A stretch of DNA of 64,000 nt. Origin: Trichostrongylus colubriformis. Its lineage: Eukaryota > Nematoda > Chromadorea > Rhabditida > Trichostrongylidae. Location of the stretch: positions 57,396,591-57,460,590 of the forward strand of contig OZ022258.1 of NCBI GenBank assembly GCA_963978905.1. Direction: 5' to 3'. Below, piece after piece: positions 1-9,978 of the stretch; position 1 is the stretch's first letter, and each line of letters starts with the position of its first letter. A program made the position numbers and the translations under genes. The notes beneath the pieces were generated by a model that searched no databases, was not told where the DNA came from, and saw nothing but the letters and a program-made list of their open reading frames with translations.

Positions 1-822
1 CTCTCCCTCCCTTCAGCCCCTCTGCATCACTGGCCGCATCGGATTGCCTCTTCTGAACTCGACTCCCATTTACACACCACCTGTCTTCCCAGTACCAATT
101 TATTTTTTATTTTTCCCTGATGGTGCCTCCAAGGAAATTGTCATTACATAGATTACTCCTAGGGCTGCGTGGATGAGTACAGGAACCTATGCACTCGCGC
201 TTACCCCTCTCATCATGGTCTCGAATACAAGACTGATAATTGAAATTCATGACAGTCAGAGAAATCTCCTTATCACGGGGAGACCATCAGCGAGCCATTT
301 GCGATAGCACTGGGTTTTGCACTCGAGTGACGTACCTCCTGCCTTTTGAAAGCTTCTGACTCTCATCCAGCCCAAAAGTCACATCAACAGTCGTAATTGA
401 TATAGGTGCAGTCCATGAACAATAAGAATCTATTTGAACATGTTCCAATTCCCCAGATATCTCCATCTTCACCATCGTTATTACGATGCCTGTAACATTT
501 TCGCGATCCTCCTCCATTATTCCCATGTAGCTCAAACTAAGGGTGACATAAAACCAAAAATATTCCAACTCTACGGTTCTAGAACTTCAGGGAAGGAATA
601 GAGGTAAAAACAAATCAATTGCAATTCTACCGTACCAGTCTCACTATGTTGTGTACTTCTAAATCCGTATGAAAAGGTGCCATTATTTGTTGAGTTACGG
701 CCATCCAAAAGATAAAGACAGTTAAGAACAGCTGTTTGCGCTATTTTCGTCAGTTGAAAACATCCGCCTTATCGGTAACCCTTCTTCATTCAATTCTCCA
801 GTGTCATCAAATTTGATTTCCA
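1..822. other. Upstream region, no gene supported
   Basis: I see no convincing gene in this stretch. A minus-strand open frame of 93 codons (287-568) has no recognisable domain and no clear splice context, so I do not call it. The region may hold the 3' end of an upstream gene or the promoter of the gene that starts at 838. A TTTCCAG acceptor ends at 823, 14 bases before that gene's ATG. Confidence 0.4.
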
Positions 823-837
823 GAGACATCTATAAGA

Positions 838-3800
838 ATGTCGTATTTCGAGGATCAAGAGAACATCTTCGAGTAAGTTTGTAAACCCGCTCTGCATGAA
901 AATGCCATCAAACCAATCCGCTGTTTCAGACCTCATGACCTGGCGAAAAGTTCGAGGCATTTCCATGGCCATCGACGACATCGCCGAGGTGACGCTTTGC
1001 TTCAAAAGAAATTGGCTGATCATGTGGTCGTCTCCAAGACGCTCTGTGATCCAGCCAATACTCTGAGCAATGTGAGTAGAGTTTAATAGAACCTAACATG
1101 GCCCAGAATACGTGTAAGATATACGCGTTTGGCTATGGATTTTTCAGAGGGCGAAAAAACGCCTCCAGAGGGACGAAAGTCAGAAGGATTTCCAGCCAGA
1201 CGTGCAGTATTCTCTGAACAAGCACCAAAGATGGAAAACTGTGAGTGAGCCTCAGCATTGCATTGGTGTAATTCTTAAGCGCCTTTGGGCTTGCGTTGCA
1301 TCAGGGAACCTGAAACCGCGGGTAGTGAAAGGATGGGTGCAGAGCGGAATTCTTGAGATTGCGATTCCACGAGAACTATGGGATAGGTATTGATCATATA
1401 TGGAGAGATAGCTTTCTCCTTCTTCCCTTTTCCACTACCAAATTCCTATGCATTTGGCGGACTGATGCAAAACGGCACGGCCAGATCTGTTTTGACAGGA
1501 CTCGCCGATTGTCCGATTTGGAAATAGTTCTGTAGGCTTCAAGAATAGTGGCAAAGTGGAGCTATCAGGCTATGTAGATGCGTACCACACGCAGTTGACC
1601 ATCATTCTGAAGTCATAGGGTTTATGGAGAACGTGTTACCCCTCTATGTTTACATCCGAGTTTCCATTCTGGAACGCGCTCGCACCAGCCACAATCTGGT
1701 TGAAGTAGAACAAGATTAGGGTCAGGATTGGGCGCCGCTTTGTTGCGTGGACCGTGTCGGGCAGCATTCATACTTTGCGCAGGCAGGGCGTGGCTGCGTT
1801 CAAGGGCCGCAAGGCAGTGTGGCAGGGGGAGGTGCAAAGTCGAAGAGGCAACGAAACAGGATGGCACAGGTGGAGACACAGCGACACGCTGCCACGCCCT
1901 GCTGCCGGCACCGCAAAGTATGAACGCGGCCTCAAGGGTGCTTATGATCCATATTATGGAACAGTTTTGCGTCTGCTCTTCAAGAATGTGTATCTCTATT
2001 TCTTTCAGTTAAACGTCCCAACATTACTGGAAAGTAATCGTCGTTCCGATTTTGAGGTTCTTGTCGTGAATCGGGTTATCACACCTCGTCGTGAGTTCTA
2101 ATCGCTTTCCAAATATCCCCTCTCTCCTTATCTCTCATTAGAGCTAGAATGAACCTTGATGGGGCCCTCAGATGATTGTTTGTGTTAAAGGACCAGCTGA
2201 AATCGAAGCCCTCAACGTTTCAAAGGTCCATTTGGAGGACAACGGCACGATCAGCACCATTTCTACAAAAGGAAAAGGGCATAAAGTGAGTTCCTTCACT
2301 TCTCCTCCCGTCAAAAGCTAACATGCTGTGTTCTGCGAAATGCTTTTCATATTTTTAGCTGAAAAATCTTTTTTAGCTTTCCCACTTCCAAGCAACACTG
2401 AGGGAGCGAAGGCAAATGGACAAAGATGAGGTTGAACCAGCTAGAATCCTCATTAACGTCGTCGAACCTCACCCTGTCCTCAAGATTCTTGCTGGGAAGA
2501 CTCAAAGAAGTGAATTTCTCTTTCACAAGCTTCTTCAAAAATTTTTGCTTTCTCACCCATTTCCATAGATGCAGTGTGAGGAGGCCATGTGTCACTGAAT
2601 TCTGGGAAATCTCTTTTTAGATAACGAAAAAGGATCATGGACTACGAAGTCTCGGAAAGGCAACTACCGCAGCGACATTTCTGAAGAGAGTTGTTCTGAT
2701 GATGAAGATAGTAGGCCGATCGATCCCTCAACAGAGTCCTCAAAAGCTCACAGGTAACCAGCACTTCTCCCTGAAATTTCAAAAGTTCCCTGAAGGTTAC
2801 CGTAGCTCCTGAAACAGTGCGGTTCCAAGTTCAGATCATCGCTTACTTTGGGAGACTTCCTACCTGAAACTACGCCTGCGAGAAGCATTCCTCATGAGCG
2901 CGACAGGAAATCTAGCAGTTGGAGCTTTGTCGATGCAGAGCCGAAGTGTTCAGAAGAGGTTCGTTCAGAAAATCAGTCGTTCTGGATTGGGTAGTGTCTA
3001 TACTGAACCTTTCAGAGCATTCAGCCAAAGCCTGCCGATCTCGTTGATATCTCTGCTGTCACCAATGCCAATACCGTGCTCGAAGTCCTCGATCTTAAGA
3101 CGCAGAAACTTCAAAATTTTGATTTTCATGAGTCGGTAGGTCCTTGTTTCTTTTTTGCAGTCTTAAATCCATTATTTTTTAAATTAAACCGTCATTCAAG
3201 ATTTCATACCTTGAACAAGAGCGTTGCATTGTTCGATGGATCGACACTGAAAGAGTAATGGTAGATGCTACCTATCAAGCCCGTCTCAGTGGTGACGAAC
3301 CAGTGAGGAAGCCGCTGCTCATTCTCTTTTTCGAGCTACAAGAAAACGCTGATATCCTGAGGTACATACCCTTTATGGAAGCGTGATGGAAATCACAGCC
3401 TCCTGAAGAGTTATCAATGCCTGAATGTTTAGAGTTCGGGTCAATGCGGATGTCCGATATGGAGAAATCGAAAATCGCGAGACTTTCCTTTACCGCACAC
3501 GACGACAGACAGATTTTATATCTGTTTTCCAAAGCATTGTTGAATTCGTGAGGTCCTTGAGGTTGAGGTTTGTCATAGTGCCAGAAAGCCCTTTCCGCCA
3601 CTCTTCAAGTGGTTAATCTACAACTTTTTTTTTCAGAGAACTCGATGATCCTAAAAAGAAGTCTCGCTGCTCAGAGAATCCGGCGTACTTTGCTGCTGAG
3701 GTCAACAGTGAAGTGCTGGCCGTGAAGGTTGGTGGCTAGCTTTCAGAGCACATTACCTTACTATTTTGATATTCTAAAAGGTAGTGTTCGCTCTTACTGT

Positions 3801-6800
3801 GAGCGAAGTTGCATCAGATACCACTGGTGCCTTAGCTGGTTAAGGAGGAGTGCGAAGGAAAGAGTCCAATGAGGAGCACACTATGGTCACTGAAAGCACC
3901 TTTTTTTTTTCAAACTGTACGCCACATAATTTGGGGATGTCGGGCTGGTAGGGTTCAGTCAAATGTCCAGCTCCCTGCTATATAAATATACAGAGGGTTT
4001 CGGAACCACTACCAGGGTGAACTCTTGCGTTACTTTAAATCCTTGAGAATTACGACCCGTCTTCCGATCGACCATGCATGACCATACGACCCCCTCCACC
4101 CCCTCCCTCCGTTCCATGACTTGTGTAGCTATACCAAAGACTTAAGAGGTCGTCAGTCCGTAGAGGTCGTCAGTCAATAAACATAGATTGTTATAATACA
4201 AAGTATGATTACAGTTCATTTCACAGCGTTAGATAGGGCGAGGCTTGAGTGTCGAGAATGAAAGTGTGTGGCAGGGTGAGAGAGTTCGACACACTCTCAC
4301 CCAAATCCGTAGGCCACGCCCTGTCGAGCGCTTCGAAATAGACTGCAGATTGTCCAGCTTTTTTTTCAAAGGCCACCACATCAGGCTAAATATCTTCAAA
4401 AACTAGATGGTCGATTGATGAGTATTACTCGACGAATTTTCAAAAAAGACCCACTTCCTTTCCTCCAACAGAAAAATCACCCCTCCAAATCCATTCCATA
4501 CTTGACCTTGATCGACTCTGCTTTCTTGAAGTATAGTAGAAGTAGGAGCCTCTCTACTGGGCTTCCCACTTACGGTTGCTTTGGATATGGGAAGCTCTGC
4601 GATGCGTGGCTGTGTATTACTTCTGGTTCCCACAATCAGTTCATTTCCGTTTTTAGGCTGATCGCAGTCACGAATACGATAGACTGGAGTTTCTCAGGGA
4701 AAAGGAGCGTGCTGCTGATCACAGTAGGACTACCGACCAACAGGTGAAAGCGACTACACCCATGGAAGTACTAACGTTGTTTTTTGGATTTCGGCCTTCA
4801 TCTCCACATATTTCCAGCCCCATTCTTCTGTTTGTTGTCGCTGTTTGTCATCGAAGCAGTCCGAGTTTTTCGAGACCAGTGACGGGATGGCCTGCAAAGA
4901 TTGCATAGCTTCCGATGTAATACATCAGTTGCGTCTCAATCGTCTTCCACTGGATATTCCGGTAGGAGCGCTTCCGCTCATTGCTTTCTCAGAGATTTTT
5001 CTTACATGGTTCCCAAAACAAACTTCCGCTTCCAGCCTACGTCTACCGAGAACCTGGCAGCCATTGATCACCTCTATGCAGTTCTACCAGCACCGCTGAT
5101 TGCAGAAGTGGTAAAGGTTGGTTTTCCGTGAAACTCAATGAAAATAGAAGTGTGATCTGCGCTAATCCCCGATTTCCTAGGTCTCCTGCTCATACTATCG
5201 CCGTCTTGATGACCCGAGCTTCATTCTTTCGGAATGCCCTCGATGTACAGTTGATGTGGCGATCATGAATTCACAAGGTCCGCAAATTTAGTCTCCACAA
5301 GTTCTCAATCTGGGACACGCTAATTTTGTAGTTCCAGATTTTTTAAAATTTCTTCCCAATTTCTCCTATTCAGACAAAAGTTGCTGTGTCTGTCCTGAAT
5401 GTGAATCACACTGGTGTTGGAAATGTAGCCTCGAACCTCACTGGCCCATGAATTGCGAAGAATTCAAGAAATGGATTGGCAAATGGAAACAACAGTGTGC
5501 GTAATTTCATTTTAGATAGATTTCCTCAAAGCTTTCCATTTTTATTGAAAAAATGACGGCATGGAAAGTCCTTATCATATCCAATCGGTTGAAGATTGTT
5601 TTTCGATTCCATGATAATTTGAACGGTGGGGAAGAGTTTTAGTTGATATGATTTTCTTCAGATTTCGTCGACAAGTACCGCCTGCAACCAAATGAGGACC
5701 TTTTACGCATTACTTGCCAATGTGCTAATGTACTTTATGTAAGTTGACTTTCATTTTCTGTTGTGTGGTAATTAAATCGGTTTTGATATGGTAAGATGAT
5801 GCGCCGCTGGTGTCTTGACGACTCTGGATCGATCTCGTAAAGGTCCAATGACCGTTTGACTCCTTCATGGGGGCGGGGGTGGAGCTTTATTTGGAGCTGC
5901 CTATAACTTTGCTAAGCTTCGAGTAGCACAATAGACAGCTGGAGGTTCCATGGCCGAATACTTATTTTTCAGCTGCCGAGTGAGTCGGCTCACAACACTA
6001 TCTGCGGCCGTTGTCACTGTAGATACGATAAAACCGGCATGATGTGCTCGGATCATTGGCGCTGGCCTTATTACCCTAGACTACGCAAATCACAAAATCT
6101 GATGGGAAAACCAAAAGATGTAAGGCTTTTGTAACTATTATAACGAGTTTTCATTAATTCGTTCGATCATTTCGTTCACTGTCTTCATTTAGGGACAGCC
6201 CGTAACCGTCGAACGGATTTCGTCACCGAAATTGATAGCGAAAGAGTTTGCTGACGTGAGTTTCTTTCAGTGGAAATCAAAGTTCATACTATGCCAATGG
6301 GCGTTCCTAATATATTCAATGGGAGTATCGAAATGCTTGTGACATGCAGTGATTCTTTTTTTTTTTGGTTAGTGAACAATACCTCCGACCAGATCCCACG
6401 TTATGGAGATTATTTTGCTATTTTCAAAAATTCCAACAGTATCTTCATCGCACGCTATCGAAGTATCAGTTTCATTCGTTCAGATTTGTGCGGAAGCGAG
6501 GAACCTTCGCTTTGACAAGAAAAGGAGACTCGATTTTGAGAAATCGGCGAATGCACCCCATCTGGAAGGTTTCGACCTATGCAGTCAGAGAAGAACTGTG
6601 AGCAAGCAATAATACAATTTTTCATCCTTCATAAGTATCCAAGTTCGACTTTCTATGAATCTTGGCATTGTGTTTATTTATATGTAATTTATTGAAGCCG
6701 TGGCCAAGATGTTAATCAATTTTATTCGGCTAACGTTTCGGCCTTGTCGCCTTCGTCAGAGCCTGGAAACTCAAAGATAAATGCGATTTGTCCACCAAAT

Positions 6801-8667
6801 CCATTTCAAACTTACAAAACAGTTTCTTCTAGACCAGAAGAGTTAACAGAGGAGTTGCAAAGCACAATCACAGTAGAACTAACCTGTAAACACAACCGGC
6901 TGTCGCTGAGACAGGCCGAGAAATGGGACAAGTTCACTTGTTATGGCAATGCACTCATCTTTTCTGTTCATTTTGGGGTTTTTGGCGTTAATCCAAAATG
7001 CCTCCAGAGTTTTGCGAGCTGGAGTCTGGGGCTCGCGTGACAAAATCCCTACAGTTACCTCAAACTCAACATCCCCATGACATCGCAAGCGGTGAGCACC
7101 CAGGGGGGTCGCAGGCCTCGATTTCTTCAGGCCATCGAGGTGTTCCTTGACTCTAGTACACAGAGGCCGTCCAGTTTCTCCAATATACCCATCTCCACAG
7201 AGCTTGCAAGTTATCAGGTAGACCACACCTGACTCCTGGCAATCACCTTCTCGTCCGTTAGGACAGACCACACATTGAGAGGTAGCACATATGCGATCAT
7301 AGCCTCGGTTCCGGACTAATTGTTGCCTGAGGGACGTTGGGGGAATTTCGACCAACTGGACTGCATCGTCAAGACCGCACCTGCGTAGAGCTCTCCTAAC
7401 CGCCGAGCTGATGGCATCGGTTATGAAAGGCATGCAGAACTGTACTTTTTCGCCCTCGTCAAATTCAGGTCTCGAATGCCTTCTCATGAGTGGTCCAGGG
7501 AGAGACTGCTCTTTGGTAGTGATGGGGTAGCCATTTGCCTGCGCTATCTTACGGGCTAGCTCCAAAGAATATGCGTTCTCCTGAGTGCCCGATGACATCC
7601 TTTTTGCCGTGTTGAACATGTTCTTTATAATGGCCCGCTTGGTGTTCAGAGGGTGTGCCGACCGGAAATGGACCAAGATATTTTTGCTGCTAGGTTTCCT
7701 ATACCATTTTGTTCGATACCACCCACGTTCGAGTCGCACTTGTACGTTCAGGAAAGGAAGCCACGAGTCCTTGGGCTTCTCTCGTGTGAACTGGATGTTT
7801 TCCGTCTGGTTGTTGAGCAGGTTAAAACATGCGTCCATTTCTTTCTGNNNNNNNNNNNNNNNNNNNNNNNNNNNNNNNNNNNNNNNNNNNNNNNNNNNNN
7901 NNNNNNNNNNNNNNNNNNNNNNNNNNNNNNNNNNNNNNNNNNNNNNNNNNNNNNNNNNNNNNNNNNNNNNNNNNNNNNNNNNNNNNNNNNNNNNNNNNNN
8001 NNNNNNNNNNNNNNNNNNNNNNNNNNNNNNNNNNNNNNNNNNNNNNNGTCTCTGGCGTCTCCGCCTGTGCCATCCTGTATCGTTGCATGTGTCGTCTCTG
8101 CACTCTGCGTGTCACTTTGCCTCACTGCCTGTGAACGCAGCCACGCCCTGCTAGAGCTAAGTATGAAAGCGGCCTTAGGGACTTCTGGGACTATCATATC
8201 CATTGAAACGCTGAGACTATGTACAGCTTGTACTTCTGTGACAGTTATCCAGAGGAGCACAGTGGTTCTATAGCAGAGAGTAATGGAGCTTGAAGCAATG
8301 AGTAAGAAATTGAAAGCCAATTTGGTGACTACCTAATTCCAGGGACTGGTTCTTGTTGAGAACTGTACAGCCTGGCTATACCTGCATCGTCGAGAAAGCC
8401 CTTTTGGAACGACTAAGTCAGCTGTTTCTCAGCTGTTCCAGAAACTTCGATTAGTCGACGACGGAATTCATGAGTCTTCGTCTAGGTTTGATTACTTGTC
8501 ACTTGTCAGTAATCGTCTTGATTTTATAATCTCTTTTTTTAATTTTTGGTTATTTTCAGCCCGATCTTTCTCGGAATGTGGAAGACTTGAGGAAAGACAT
8601 AACGACGGTAATGAAACTGTTCCAACAGCACCTTCACACAACAAAGGAGCCACACGTGCCTGTCTGA
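838..8667 (+). CDS. RING/IBR-type cysteine-rich protein (possible RBR E3 ubiquitin ligase)
   Basis: Multi-exon gene. ATG at 838 follows a TTTCCAG site that looks like a spliced-leader acceptor; stop TGA is at 8665-8667. Supported exons include 838-872, 930-1071, 1148-1240, 2009-2090, 2191-2285, 2622-2754, 3016-3135, 3432-3562, 3637-3727 and 4657-4742, then a cysteine-rich block. The block runs C-C-x-C with C-x2-C (about 4822-4905), C-S-Y-Y then C-P-R-C (5181-5276), an IBR-like set CCVCPEC/CWKC/C (about 5375-5490), CQC (about 5725) and CGRCHC (about 6000). This order resembles RING1-IBR-RING2, which in known family members transfers ubiquitin to substrates. The N-terminal half is basic then acidic and looks disordered. 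The last coding part (8338-8667) is reached across an intron of about 1.7 kb with a Penelope-like element, a gap and a MITE. Frame joins near 4970-5000 and between the last two exons are unresolved. I cannot name an ortholog. Confidence 0.55.
1759..1931. mobile_element. MITE family A, copy 1 (intronic)
   Basis: A 173-base element whose ends are imperfect inverted repeats: GCATTCATACTTTGCG on the left and CGCAAAGTATGAACGCGGCC on the right. An inner block GGGCGTGGCTGCG is also mirrored by CGCTGCCACGCCC. It lies in an intron of the RING/IBR gene. Related copies are at 8048, 25774 and 26053. It encodes nothing; the open frames across it are by-products of its GC-rich sequence. Confidence 0.75.
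3728..4656. other. Intron sequence, no gene seen
   Basis: A long intron of the RING/IBR gene. It holds poly-T tracts, a short near-duplicate phrase GAGGTCGTCAGTC around 4146-4175, and a palindromic patch near 4265-4310 (GTGTCGA with TCGACAC). No coding signal or recognisable transposon ends were found. Confidence 0.4.
6680..7847 (-). mobile_element. Penelope-like retroelement, 3' part, truncated by assembly gap
   Basis: A minus-strand open frame (6879-7838, 319 codons, open into the gap) ends in a GIY-YIG nuclease domain. The motif reads VYLITCKLCGDGYIGETGR, followed by TRVKEHL and, further on, an ALEAFWI-like end. The upstream part is the end of a reverse transcriptase, with short phrases such as FLNVQVRLERGWYRTKWYRK. 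This combination of reverse transcriptase and C-terminal GIY-YIG endonuclease is diagnostic of Penelope-like elements. The stop is at 6879. Downstream, on the same strand, lies a hammerhead-like motif and then the presumed element end near 6680. It sits antisense inside an intron of the RING/IBR gene. The frame is uninterrupted, so the copy may be fairly young. The reverse transcriptase core and 5' end are in or beyond the gap. Confidence 0.88.
6690..6775 (-). ncRNA. Candidate hammerhead ribozyme of the Penelope-like element
   Basis: Read on the minus strand, the region 6733-6765 carries the hammerhead core order CTGACGA, a short hairpin GGC-GACAAG-GCC, then GAAAC. A possible stem III follows: GTTA pairing with TAAC, before ATC. 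Penelope-like elements are known to carry hammerhead motifs near their ends, and the position just 3' of the GIY-YIG frame fits. There is a probable C-A mismatch next to the expected cleavage site, so the ribozyme may be weak or dead. Confidence 0.5.
7848..8047. other. Assembly gap (200 N)
   Basis: Exactly 200 unknown bases, a round number typical of a fixed or estimated scaffold gap. It cuts the Penelope-like element on its left and a MITE on its right, so repeats probably caused it. Confidence 0.99.
8048..8174. mobile_element. MITE family A, copy 2 (right part only)
   Basis: The right end of the same element family as at 1759. It contains GAACGCAGCCACGCCCTGC and the terminal phrase GTATGAAAGCGGCC. 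The left half is missing in the assembly gap. Confidence 0.65.
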
Positions 8668-8717
8668 TTCGACACCATGGCATGGATACCACGTAGAGAA
8701 ACGGACCTTCTAATATA

Positions 8718-9224
8718 CAGTAGCGCTCAAAAGTCTTCGGCCAAAACTCTTTTGTCATAACTTTTTTTCTACTTGACCAAATTTGACAAAAATTTAATAT
8801 GTGATGCCTGAACCTATTGCCAACATTTCCTTTTACTTGAGTGCCGCTTGACACTTTTCATGGTTTTCTACAAGAATTTACTACAAGACCACCCAAAAAA
8901 AGTAAAAGGCTTGGTCAAGAAAAACGGTTTTCTTTACAAAAACAAAACAAGCAAGCCTCAGAGAACATTAATATTTTGTAGAAAGACCACGGACTTTTGA
9001 TGACAGCGGCACAGCGGGACGGCATAGCGATGGCACCCAAAAACAAAAAATTTCGTATAACCGCGTAACCTATACCGTTGAGCGCCAAAATAATATATTA
9101 AGTAATACAGTGTATCCAAGTACAACATACTAAAATTTCTCTTAGATCGGTGCAGTTGCAAAAAAGTTACAGTGAAAAACCCCAAGTGAAAGACCATTTC
9201 GCCGAAGACTTTTGAGCGCTACTG
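8718..9224. mobile_element. Tc1/mariner-type MITE, 507 bp
   Basis: The ends are inverted repeats of at least 26 bases beginning CAGTAGCGCTCAAAAGTCTT. Both ends are flanked by the dinucleotide TA (8716-8717 and 9225-9226), the target duplication of Tc1/mariner elements. The CAGT start is typical of Tc1-like ends. I see no transposase inside, so it is non-autonomous. It lies just downstream of the RING/IBR gene stop. Confidence 0.85.
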
Positions 9225-9978
9225 TAGTTTGTCTAACTACACAGATAGAATGTCTCCATCGTGATCTTATGAAGTGATATATCAATTCCTTTCGGACACT
9301 CTTCTCTACCGGTATAGCTGACATTTGTGACTTTACTATTACAGTTACATACGTTTATGGGTTACTATGCTGTATAAAAGTCATGAAATCTTATGAGGTT
9401 TTCTACGTAAATTAATGTTATACCCTTTCAATCTTTAACCACTCGTTCATATAGATGAGATTGTACATGCCATGTCCGAAGCAAACTGGTGGTGTGTGCA
9501 TTCTCACAAAATCGAAGCCTAAACAAACCTAGCAATCTCGAGAGCCTTGTCAAGAACAATTTGTTCCTTGCTTGGTTGTCAGAAGTCATTTTAGTCAAAC
9601 CCTAATGTTCCAGCACACCTACGATTCTAACTGGAAGTGAGCACACTGTTCATTCCAGCGGTACTTGTGAATGCCGACCAAGACATTCCTGTGAATGCGA
9701 CGAATACATACTTACACAATATTTATGTCAACATTGGGTATTGACATAGCTAATCAGCTCATAACAACATAAAGTATGATAAGAAAACAACGAAACGAAT
9801 CTCACTGTCAAGTTCTTTTGTTTGATAAAGAACGAAAGAACATAGATCAAGTAAATCAAGGTAGAGTGTAAGTCTAGAGCATTCAACGATCGCATCACTG
9901 ATGAACAAAACTTTGATGAAATTTTGAACACGGATAATAAAAGGGCACTTTATTTACGAAAGGATTTAGAACAGTGAG

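Noticed and set aside
287..568. Minus-strand 93-codon frame
   Set aside because: No domain, no convincing splice context and no support from neighbours.
1728..2012. Open frames of 85 to 115 codons across 1622-2101
   Set aside because: They are translations through a MITE. Only 2009-2090 looks like a true exon of the surrounding gene.
7585..8320. Open frames that run through the gap
   Set aside because: They are made open by runs of N and overlap the Penelope-like frame or the MITE.
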